Assembly: GCA_039602395.1 (NCBI GenBank)
Contig: JBCNJP010000012.1
Location: 24,680,396-24,744,395 of the forward strand
DNA length: 64,000 nucleotides
Source of the DNA: Deinandra increscens subsp. villosa
Taxonomy: Eukaryota; Streptophyta; Magnoliopsida; Asterales; Asteraceae
Direction: 5' to 3'
The position numbers were made by a program, and so were the translations under genes. The notes below the pieces were generated by a model. The model did no database searches and was not told the DNA's origin. It worked only from the letters and a program-made list of their open reading frames with translations. This document shows positions 55,298-64,000 of the stretch, piece by piece. The number at the start of each line of letters is the position of its first letter. Position 1 is the stretch's first letter.

Positions 55298-58200
55298 TGT
55301 CACACCCTGTAAGATTTGTGTCGGGATGCGAAAAAGGTTATCACAGTCAAGGTTACGAACGTACTCTGGATGGTTCAACAACTAGAGCCGTTTTGGAAAT
55401 TGTTAAATTGTTGGAGTAAATAGGAGTTTTTCCAATATCATTACGCAGCGGATTAATTGTAATGAGAAAAGTAAATAGTTTTAAGTTTACAACACATAAG
55501 TTTCAAAAGATTTTTAGGACATGACACCGTTAGATGTTATGTCAGGAAAATCTCCAAAAGCTAAACCATACTCCAGAAACAAATGAAAAGTCCTAAGATG
55601 CAAAGGTAGGAAACAAGCAAGCAGGTCCGATGCATGCACAACAGTTAAGTTTAAGTACCCCGAGAGTTCATACGAGAAAACGGTCAACAAATAATTGTTG
55701 GTGAGTTCCACAGGTTTAAAGTGCTAGCAGTTAAAGGTTGAATGAAAATAGTAATTGAAAACAGTTCATGTTAATAATTGACAATATTTGATAAGACTAG
55801 TTGATAATGTTACCATGTACCCTGAATACCGAAACTGACTGTTTACCCACTCTTGGTACCTATTGTCCGGTTGGTACCGCATAGATATGACATAACAATT
55901 TGTACTCTTTGACAAAAGACGGAGTCACGATTGGAGCTACCAATCAGAGCAGGGGCGTTAACCCAATAGATCTATTCAAACGTTATCGTTTGCAAATGAT
56001 AATTAATCGGATTCAGTTAATAGTGGGGTTTGGGTTATAGCATGAATGAACATGAGATAACAAGTATGGACAATGGAAAAGTACATGAAACAGTTATGAT
56101 AACAAGGTCTAATTGTCTAACATGGAAAAATGTATGTATGAATTCCTCCCCCCCCCCCCAAAGATAAAATAGTTAAAGGAAAAAGGGGCCATGAAAACTC
56201 ACATGATTCAGAAACAGTAGTCGAAAATATGATCAACGGGAAATGCAAGCCTAGATAATTATAAGACATGCAGTATAATAAGTAATTGGGTTGACATTAA
56301 TGTCACTCCAATTAGGTAGGTCAAGTCTTGACGTCGTGGTAGCCTTAGGGTTAAGTGATTTGAAAAGTCAAGGGAATATATCCGGTTAGTTATTTATTTG
56401 GAAATAATGTAAAATATATATTTTTAATTAAATAAAATATATAAAAATTCCCAAATAATATTTAGAGATGGTAAATATTTATAGAAATAAATATTAAGTC
56501 AAAATGAGGGTTTTTATATGAAGATTAATTATTTTGACAAATTAGCCAAAAACCGGGCGATTTTGCGGTAACCGCCGATTACACGATATTTATCCGTTAA
56601 AGTTAGAAATCAATCAAGTTCAATAAAATATGATTATTTTCTGTCCAAAATGTGTGGATAATGATTTTAAGTGTCGGTTTGTATTAGTTTGCCGGTTTTG
56701 TGTATTTAGTGTCGGTTTTGCCGTTTTGGTCCCGTTTGCCCGTTAAATTACACTGTTAGGTTCCTAAATTCACCATAAGCATTTGTAAACATGTTTTCAT
56801 CATAAAAATAACCCTATGAGTTCATTTGGACCAGATTTGGGTTTCTTTACAAAAATGGTGTTTCCGGGTCCATCGGGTGTCGGTTTTAGTCCCGGTTTGT
56901 GCCCAAATTCAAGTAATTTATAAAGGGATCTTTTGGCCATGTCTTAGGTTAACTTTAACCATCACAACCTACTGTTTAAAAGTCCAAACTTTCTGGTCAA
57001 AACGGATCTATAGCTAAAGGCACTTTTTAGGGTTTTTAAGGTGTACTTTTGTATGTAAAAGTTTGCTATGGTGAGTTTAAGCGCTAGTAACTTTTCTAAA
57101 GTCCAAGATATCATATTTTGACTATGTTAAGAGTCTAAAAACGTGTCATAGGCATCAAGGGGTCCAAAGTTACAAGATCTACACATAATACATGATAAAT
57201 ACAAAGTTATTTTTTAAAAATGCAAACTAAGCAAATACTTGTGTAAAAGTCTAACCAATCTAAATCTTGAACATAATAATGCAAGTAAATGTTGTCATGA
57301 GTTTCTAGTAGGTAAACATATGGAGGAACATGAAGTTAAATACAAGTAAGTAAGCTTTTATGGGGTAAAATGATGTTTAGATAACAATGTGAGTCAAGAC
57401 TTGTAAATGAAGTGATCTAGTTATGAAAGAATACTAGTAATACTTGTTAGAACAAGATTTAACTAAGAAAAGTGGTGATGGAACCTTGTTAGGAGATGAG
57501 AGAGGCCGAAAATGATGATGATGAGGGTTGTTCTTGAGTGTTCTTGCTTCCTAGTATCATGAATCATCAAGAATATGAGTGTTTACTCAAGAAATCTAGA
57601 GAGAGAGTAGACGGAGAGGGGACTTACGGTTTTTAGAGAGAGAGAGGAGCAAGAGAAAGTGTGTTCTTGAAAGTGTAAGAAACAAATGAAGGTTAGGTTG
57701 TAAAAGGTGTTTAAGTATGAAAGTAAAGGAGAAATGAGAGTGTTTGGTTAGTGTGTGGGTGTGGGTTTCGGTCCCAAAGAAACCGAGAGAGAGAGAGAGG
57801 ACGGTTAGGGGTAGAGAGATGGAGAGAAAAAGAGAGTTTGGGTCTTGGTTTGTTTGATAAATATCTAGTATTATAAGGGTTGATAAAAGTCTAAGTATTA
57901 ATGTGTGTGTTGTGGTTATGTTTGGACCGAAAAAGAGGATAAAAGAGGGACGGGTTCGAGCCCTTTGGTGGCCGGATCTCAACACACACACAAGGGGTTC
58001 AAGAGATTTGTTATCTTGTGCTAAGTGGGTGCCAATTAGGTGATTTATGGCTGAAACTACAAGAGGGAAAAGGTGTGCATTTGGGAGGGAAACTAGTGAC
58101 CATTGGTCCATAGTTTTGGTTGGTTGTGGAGACAAGATCTTACCTATGTAGTCATAGGTTATAAAGGTGTTGGAGGTTGTCTACACTTGATTTGAATGGC

Positions 58201-59101
58201 ATAAAGGAAGTCAACCACAAGTACATGGAGATAACTAACTAGTTGAAATGGAAGTGGTGGTGGTTGGTTGTTGATCTCGGCCGAAAGAGAGGGCAAGAGG
58301 GTTGCGGGTTCGAAACCCGTGGAGGCCGGGTCGCGAGGAGGAAGGGGATAGGGTGACGGGTTTGTTTAGACGTGGAGGAACGAGAGAAAATCAATAAACG
58401 AATCGAGTGTAACGAAACATTTTATAAAAATAGTTATCCACGACGTTTAAAAATAATAAAATGATAACTTAGGTGGACTCAAAATATTAAAAAGGGTTAT
58501 ATTTTGAAAAACTTACGTTGCATGTATAACTATATAACATGCATGCAAAAATACAATTTTCGTGAACGTTAATAAAGTTTAATAAAGTGTTTTGGACGTA
58601 GAATATGTTGAGGTTTACGCGAGGAATGGATCACAAGTCTCGTTTTTGTTGTCATTGTCTAAACACGTTGTTGTTTAATAAGAAATTGTTTATGTAAGTT
58701 ACACGTGGAATATGTTTGTCATAAAATGATAAAGGTTGATAAAAGGTAAATTAAAGTTTAATGATTTAAATGAACGTAGAATGCTAAATGAAGATAATAA
58801 TAAATTCCAAGATGATGGGATCATGTTTAACGTTTACCACATAGTTTGGTAAATTTAATAAATGAATTCGGTTAGTCGCTTTATTATTATTGAAGTTCCA
58901 GCGACCATTTCGTGCAAAGAAGTCATCATGTTCAATTATTGTTTACAACATGAGTTAAGGCTACGTCAAGGCTATTTTCCTATTGTAAATGAATGTAATT
59001 ATGATAAAATTGGCACGTTGCAAGTAAACAGTTACGTAACACAGTTAACACTTAAGTATATATTATCGGTTTAAGTCCTTGGAAACTTTCGGGTTGTTAC
59101 A
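55298..59101 (-). mobile_element. E7 5' LTR, about 3.8 kb
   Basis: Bounded by TGTAACAACCCG at 59101 and GGGTGTGACA at 55298 (minus strand), next to the PBS. 3804 bp is long for a plant LTR. It holds a TA microsatellite just outside (55149), an 11-C run near 56150, a purine-rich block at 57590-57830, and two B-box-like sites (GGTTCGAGCCC, GGTTCGAAACC). No gene is evident; the frame at 57596-58135 follows the GA-rich block and is not a gene. Confidence 0.75.
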
Positions 59102-59106
59102 TGGTA

Positions 59107-59736
59107 AGGGTGAATAAGTTGCAAAATGCGAATCTTGATATTCAAAAGAGAAATGAAGATAAGTTAAAGAAGGAATTGTTTGCTAAACTTGATAATTTGA
59201 GATTGCAAACGTATGAAACTCACAAGGTGGCTAAGAGATTGATAGCTATAGAAAAAGATATGGTTAAGGCTCAACAAAAGATTTCTGATTTGAAGATTCA
59301 AGTAATTGATGCAAAACGTCTGTTGAACAATCTCACCAATTCGCAATCTTTCACAAGTTTTCTAGCAAATGATGAAAATTTTGAGAAGATGTTTGATAAG
59401 ACAGTTTCACCTCCTGCAAATATCAAAGAAGTTGTCAACATTGTCAAAGAGACAGTTGAAGGTTGTGATTATGCAAAGTTTTATGATATTAAGTCTGAAG
59501 AAACGAAGAAAACAAAGAATCACAAGAATGGAAAGCAAGCTGAACAGAAATCTGAGATTCCTAAAACTTCAAAGTTTGTGTCTGGGTCTTCATCCACTGA
59601 AGAAGAGAAATCAGCTAGTTCAACTGAGAAGATTCGTTCCAATACTGACATTGATGAAACAATCTTCTATGCTCCAAAAGATGTTAATAAAGTCAAAGCT
59701 GAGTTTACTCGTCTTGCAAAGAACGAACATCAATGA
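59107..59736 (+). pseudogene. Copia E5 gag, second coiled-coil part
   Basis: Resumes the coil frame cut at 53712: VNKLQNANLDIQKRNEDKLK, RLIAIEKDMVKAQQKISDLK, then NFEKMFDKTVSPPANIKEVV and a Lys/Ser-rich region ending STEEEKSASSTEKI. The frame closes at 59734. The junction with the left part keeps frame, which supports one gag split by E7. Confidence 0.8.
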
Positions 59737-59759
59737 TCTGGTTCTAAAGAAAAGATTTC

Positions 59760-60555
59760 AGGAGAACATGTTGGTTTGGGTTTCAATTAGAAATTTGCTA
59801 AAGATGATGCTTCTAAGGTTAAAAAATAACAGAAATTGAAGAAGATTAATTTGAAGCAAGTGAAGAAAGATGTGTTCCAAGCCGAAAAAGTTTAACCTAA
59901 GAGGTTTTATAAGCTCAAAGGTTTGGAACAAATATGTTTTGACAAGGAATTCCCGCTTCACTGTATGGAAGCTCAGAAAATATCAGAAGTGTTTGTGAAG
60001 AATGCTGATTCGAAGAACAAGAAGAAGCAAACTACTAAATATTCTTCAGGAGGATCAAATTCTACTCCTAAGAGCCCGACATCCAAATGGGTTTATGATC
60101 ATCGATTTCAGGTATTTGATTTATTTTGTGATCATTTTGGAGATCCTAACTTTTGTGAAGCTTTGCAGACACAAAAGAGGAAAAATGTCAACAATCGGTT
60201 ATGTTATAATTGCCGACAAAAAGGGCATATGGCACAAGATTGTCCTGTCACTACTGCTTCTAATCAAAGAAAGGGAAAAGTTCAATATGTTGGTAAATCT
60301 CCCAAATATAAATTCATTGATGAATATGGCGGAGTATTTGATGAATTTCAACCGACATTTTTAAACGTCAAGGAAGGTTTTTACCTAAATTTCAAAATGA
60401 TTCATCGGTCGATTGTTTGTCACAATCAACTAAGACCGGTTCATCAAACACCTGATTTATCGACACAACAAATCTGGAAACCTAAAGTGGTTTCAAAGGG
60501 TAATCAAGATACTGGTCGACCAGAAGCGATTCACTTCGGGTCATTTATAAACTAA
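59760..60555 (+). pseudogene. Copia E5 gag, zinc-knuckle end
   Basis: A stop near 59787 and one near 59893 precede an open segment from 59923: FDKEFPLHCMEAQKISEVF (also in E4), WVYDHRFQVFDLFCDHFGDP, an intact CCHC knuckle CYNCRQKGHMAQDC at 60202-60243, IDEYGGVFDEFQPTF and IWKPKVVSKG. It ends with TAA at 60553. No protease, integrase or RT follows: the next sequence is the post-pol type seen in E4. E5 is therefore a gag-only derivative. Confidence 0.82.
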
Positions 60556-61170
60556 TGTGTTTGACCAGTGTGCAAGTACATCCTAGAAGACCTATCGGTG
60601 ATTGACAAGTTGCTGAAGGAGGAGTATTCTACTGATCTAATTTAAATTACAAGTGATATCACATTTCAAAATTGAAATTTTTCTAAAAAGCTAAAACTGA
60701 AAGGTATCCATGTCGGAAGGTCAATTTTCTTTTTTTTTTACATTTCGTATGTCATTTAGGGGGAGAGAATTGAAAATACCAAAAATAGTGTCTTTGTATT
60801 TTGTTAAAATGAAAAATTTAACAATAGAGTTCTCATTTTAAGGGGAGAAAAACAGAAAATAATAAAAACATTGAAAAATGAGAAATTGTGTCCGACATAA
60901 TTGGGAAATGATGGTACATTGGCTTATGTGTCTGATTCATGGATAAATTAGATGAAAAAGCCATAAGATCATTGTTCGATGTGCTTGGTAGGCTCGGTAT
61001 TCAATCAGAAAGTATTCAAATGTGATATTCATTAAATACTAATGCTTGACCGAGTGGACAACATCTTGATGCATATCTCATGATATATCAAGAAAAAGAT
61101 ATGTGAAAAAGAAAATGAGAAGTCACTGTATATACATGAGTTCATTTTGCAAAGATTTAAACTCGTTTGA
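60556..61170 (+). other. E5 post-gag non-coding region
   Basis: Contains AGGGGGAGAGAATTG (60760) and AAATGAGAAATTGTGTCCGA, both with counterparts in E4 at 44135-44215, and TGTGCTTGGTAGGCTCGGT (60980) shared with E3. No gene is evident. Confidence 0.7.
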
Positions 61171-61179
61171 TTTTCTTTA

Positions 61180-61425
61180 TTTTGTCAAACGATCGGACTT
61201 TCTCTGCGTATCGAAAGATAGACCTGATTTTTGTTCGTTTGACGTTCTGCTTTATTTTCTTTGGTGTTTCATATAATTCATCGGGCTTTCTCTGCGTATA
61301 CGGAAGAATCGACCTGATTGTTGATGAATTATACAATTTCAACTTGTTTTATCTTTCTTATTTTGTTAAATCTGAGGCCTTATCTGTGTATCGAAAGATC
61401 GACCTTAAGGTAGACGTTTTAACGT
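61180..61425 (+). ncRNA. E5 triple stem-loop block
   Basis: Unit 1: TCAAACGA/TCGTTTGA (about 61185-61192 and 61234-61241), inner CTTTC/GAAAG. Unit 2: TATAATTCATC (61272-61282)/GATGAATTATA (61323-61333), an 11-bp perfect arm. Unit 3: GTTAAA/TTTAAC with CCTTA/TAAGG. The core TTTCTCTGCGTATACG is shared with E4, but the outer arms have changed together in every unit. Confidence 0.65.
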
Positions 61426-61567
61426 TCTTATTTCTTTTTACATGGAACACAGCTGACTATATCATGTATACAATCAATATGTGTTAAATCACAAGTGAAA
61501 TCACAAAGTGCGATAAGCAAATACATATATGAGTATGTCTGATAGTGTGGGGTACACTGGTCAAAGC

Positions 61568-62237
61568 TGTAGGATCGGTGTTAATCAGATATTAACTTAA
61601 CAAGAAACTCTTTACTTGTAAATATAACCTTGCGGAATGAAGTTATGTTTCACTTTACTTAAGCATAATTTTAGTTCTCTTGTATAATGTAAGTGTTTGA
61701 TTGCATAAAGATAGTAACAACGATGTATAAAATACTCGGCACTATTTGCATTAACTCAAAGTTACACTATTACAGGGTGATGATGAACCATGTGTAAACA
61801 AAGAGCTAACTAAGCTATATATATAGTGCAGATGAGATCAATGACAGCCATTGATCTCAAACGATTTATTCTAAACCGTTAAACAAAAAGTCAAATACTA
61901 CTACTAAAATAATCATCTTCGACAGATGGGATATCTTGCGTGTGATCAGCAACTATCTACTTTGGAAGAGTGGCTTTGATAGATATAGAAGCAAACATGA
62001 AGTTTTTGCAGGATTAGACGACTGAAAAGACTTCTCAGGAAAAGTCCGGTTGAACTCATTATCTAGTGGATAATCGAGTTCACCCAAAAATATCCATCTA
62101 TAAGACAAAACTTGCTTCTTCCGGTTGAACTGCCTGTTCCGCTTGAACTCAATACTTCCGCTTGAACTTCAACTTCAGCCGGAATATCTCAAAATTAGCT
62201 TTCAGCCGGAACTTCTATAAAAGTGATATTCCTTACA
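61568..62237 (-). mobile_element. E6 3' LTR, 670 bp
   Basis: On the minus strand it starts TGTAAGGAAT at 62237 and ends CGATCCTACA at 61568. It holds CCGGTTGAA, CCGCTTGAA and TTCAGCCGGAA units (62040-62215), the same kind of motif as in E1, and TATATATAG near 61820. Confidence 0.88.
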
Positions 62238-62250
62238 ATCTCCCCTTAAG
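62238..62250 (-). promoter_or_regulatory. E6 polypurine tract
   Basis: Minus strand CTTAAGGGGAGAT adjoining the LTR. Confidence 0.8.
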
Positions 62251-62398
62251 CTGATGCTATCAAATTATTCTCCATCTTCGAAGCTAGTTCCAAAAATTGA
62301 ATTGTACCAACAATTCTATAATCTTCAGTAGCACTTAAGTCATCACCGGAGATGTTCTTCCTCCTGTGAACTATTGACTTACTCTTCTCTTCTTCAGT

Positions 62399-63990
62399 TT
62401 ACATTTTCTCCTTTCCTTTGACTGAAGAAGAAGAAGGCATAGTAGAGGTAACAGTTAGTGTTGTAGTGAAAATTGGTTCCCTGATGATAAGAGGAGGTAG
62501 GGTAGGAGTTTTGGAAGGTGGTTTACTGGCTGTAGGTGCAAGGCTTGAGGGAGGTGATGGAGGAAAAATGTCACTCATATCCAAGGTAAGAGTGGGTTTC
62601 TTTGGGAATGGGATGATGGGAGTGAAGTTATCGGTTCTCTATTTGGGGTGAAGATACTTGCTTTTTCTTGGTTAAGAAGGTTTGAACCTGGGAGGCCCTT
62701 TAGATAAAGAGGATAAGCTTGATATTTTGAGGGTTAGAAACATGTCAGTGATGAAGGGAGGTGCTGCTACTGGTGCATTAGCATCTTCTACATCAGGTTC
62801 TGGCTTGATGAAAGGCAGTGTTGACATACCTGAAATTGTTGTAGAAGGATCTGGCATTACCAGTGAAGGGTGAACAACATACACATCTTCTTTCAGCTTC
62901 TGATAGATGAGACAAATGTAGCTGCAGAGTTCTTTGACCTTCAAGTGGTACACTTCCTCTTTTGACCTCCATTCCCTTACTATCAAAATGCTCTTTATTT
63001 TCTTGAGGAGCTTCATAGTTATCATCATTCTTAACCAACTTAGTAGGCATCCTCGAAGCTAAACCCATTAACCTGTCCTTCTCTGGATCACTTATTTTCA
63101 GCAAATCATAAACCTGCATCCTCCACTCAGTCGATCGCCTATTAGCTTCTTCAAGAGTTCCTTCAACAACAAAGTCAATAGAGTACAGTTCTAGCTCTTC
63201 TTGGTACTCTTTTGCTAACCTCTCATTCTCAGCTTCAATCCTGGCATCTTCCACAAGTTTGTTTAGAGCTTCAGATTCTGGAGTATGAACAGCTTGATAA
63301 ATAATCAAAGCATTTTCAGCTTGAACTTGCTCTTCACTTTGGATTGGCTCTTCAGCTTAAATTGACTCATCGGTTTGAACATTCTTCAAGGCTATCAATG
63401 TTTGAGCCATATCATCAGTTTCATTTTTAGGTTGATCTTCCAACTGATCTCTTGGAAACAAGTCATTTCCAAATATACATTGATTCCTGCCAAACACAAG
63501 GTCAAGTGTATTTTCATCAATTTCAATTACCTCAACCTGAGTTTTAGCTTGGACTTCTGGTTCAACTTCCGCTTGTATAGATTCTTGAGTTTCTGTCACC
63601 ACCTGTGGTTTGGTGACCTCGGATTCTTTGTCAACTGGTTCTATAACCTTTGTTCCTTCTCCTTCTCCTAACACATTTTCATCTCCTCCTTCAATAACAG
63701 TTCCTACAAATGCTGTTCCAATGCTTTCTTCAACTTCCACATTTTATGTTGTTGCTTTGCTGGTGGAGGCTTTATTCTTTTCAGCTTGATCATGGGCTCT
63801 TTCAGCCGGAAACATCACTTATTTCAGTAGCATTGTAACCATATTTATATGCTCAAGGAGAGCACCAGCAATGAGCATAGAAGATTGAACCAATTCAATA
63901 AGGTTGGGGTCTTTAAATGGTGAGATCGCAATTAGTTGGCTACTTCTAACATTTACCTAACTTTCTTCATCTGAGAAGGGTTGAACACCA
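62399..63990 (-). pseudogene. E6 gag-like protein, C-terminal part
   Basis: Minus-strand coding from the window edge down: VEVEESIGTAFVG at about 63740, an acidic Glu/Val/Thr stretch, DENTLDLVFGRNQCIFGNDL, a stop at 63357, then YQAVHTPESEALNKLVEDAR, a short coil, and DFVVEGTLEEANRRSTEWRM with VYDLLKISDPEKDRL and LASRMPTKL near 63000-63190. This last block matches E1. A frameshift near 62960 leads to FIKPEPDVED (E1 has YIKPEPFH) and a Pro/Ser/Thr-rich tail (PPSPPSSLAPTASKPPSK). No zinc knuckle or pol is present. I cannot name the module. Confidence 0.65.
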
Positions 63991-64000
63991 GCTTTCTTGA

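Larger units (their letters stand above)
54213..59101 (-). mobile_element. Gypsy element E7, 5' part, minus orientation
   Basis: On the minus strand: LTR start TGTAACAACCCGAAAG at 59101, LTR end GGTGTGACA at 55298, then a PBS at 55281-55294 and a gag-like N-terminus to the gap. The host Copia gag resumes at 59102. Only the 5' LTR and part of gag are assembled. Confidence 0.85.
61568..64000 (-). mobile_element. Gag-only element E6, 3' half, minus orientation
   Basis: 3' LTR (61568-62237), polypurine tract and coding tail of an element related to E1. Both have TGTAAGGA starts, CCTACA ends, a GATAGCATCA block before the polypurine tract and the same protein module. Its 5' half lies beyond 64000. 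It interrupts E5. Confidence 0.85.

Noticed and set aside
57596..58135. 179-codon minus-strand frame
   Set aside because: It follows a GA-rich/CT-rich block within the E7 LTR and has low-complexity Leu/Ser/Thr composition.

Overview
The window is intergenic, repeat-dominated plant nuclear DNA. I see no intact host gene. The gag and second-ORF proteins resemble those of retroelements common in Asteraceae (daisy family), so I infer an Asteraceae genome; the species cannot be told from sequence alone. Two runs of exactly 500 N (1731-2230 and 53713-54212) are fixed-size scaffold gaps.

Layout. 1-1730: decayed Copia gag on the minus strand. 2231-4305: end of a minus-strand Gypsy LTR with two tRNA-like (A box plus B box) segments. 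4311-5380: Copia gag fragment. 7060-9222: end of a CACTA transposon, into which a 726-bp hAT element (8468-9193) inserted with an 8-bp target duplication. 9223-10432: Copia RT remnant, minus strand. 10438-33897: a decayed Gypsy element (LTR-A, gag-protease, minisatellite, LTR-C). Inside it is a second Gypsy element, E2 (15948-29580, TSD CTATT), and inside E2 a young gag-only element, E1 (22435-25700, TSD GTTTA). LTR-C carries a chloroplast atpA insertion.

33898-50760: a rearranged Copia element, E4 (gag, RT-RNase H, triple stem-loop block, second ORF). It is interrupted by gag-only element E3 (34190-39866, TSD AAAGT), by a solo Gypsy LTR (41367-43843, TSD TGCAT) and by a 1.37-kb LTR-like insert (47945-49313). 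50748-61567: a related gag-only Copia element, E5, split by minus-strand Gypsy element E7 (scaffold gap to 59101). 61568-64000: the 3' LTR and coding tail of E6, a minus-strand relative of E1.

Points that stand out: (i) E3, E4 and E5 each carry three consecutive hairpins between the coding region and the 3' end, with a conserved core and outer arms that change but keep pairing; (ii) several unrelated elements each have their own short motif repeated many times, often in both orientations, in LTR or leader; (iii) E2 has a 5' LTR and gag-protease tract matching the upstream element, bounded by microhomology, although its termini and TSD are intact; (iv) E4 has a TATA box and intron-like splice signals just before its second ORF; (v) E1 and E6 share an unassigned protein module. 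All insertions were delimited by eye from LTR ends, target duplications, primer-binding sites (initiator-Met tRNA type, TGGTATCAGAGCC) and polypurine tracts.
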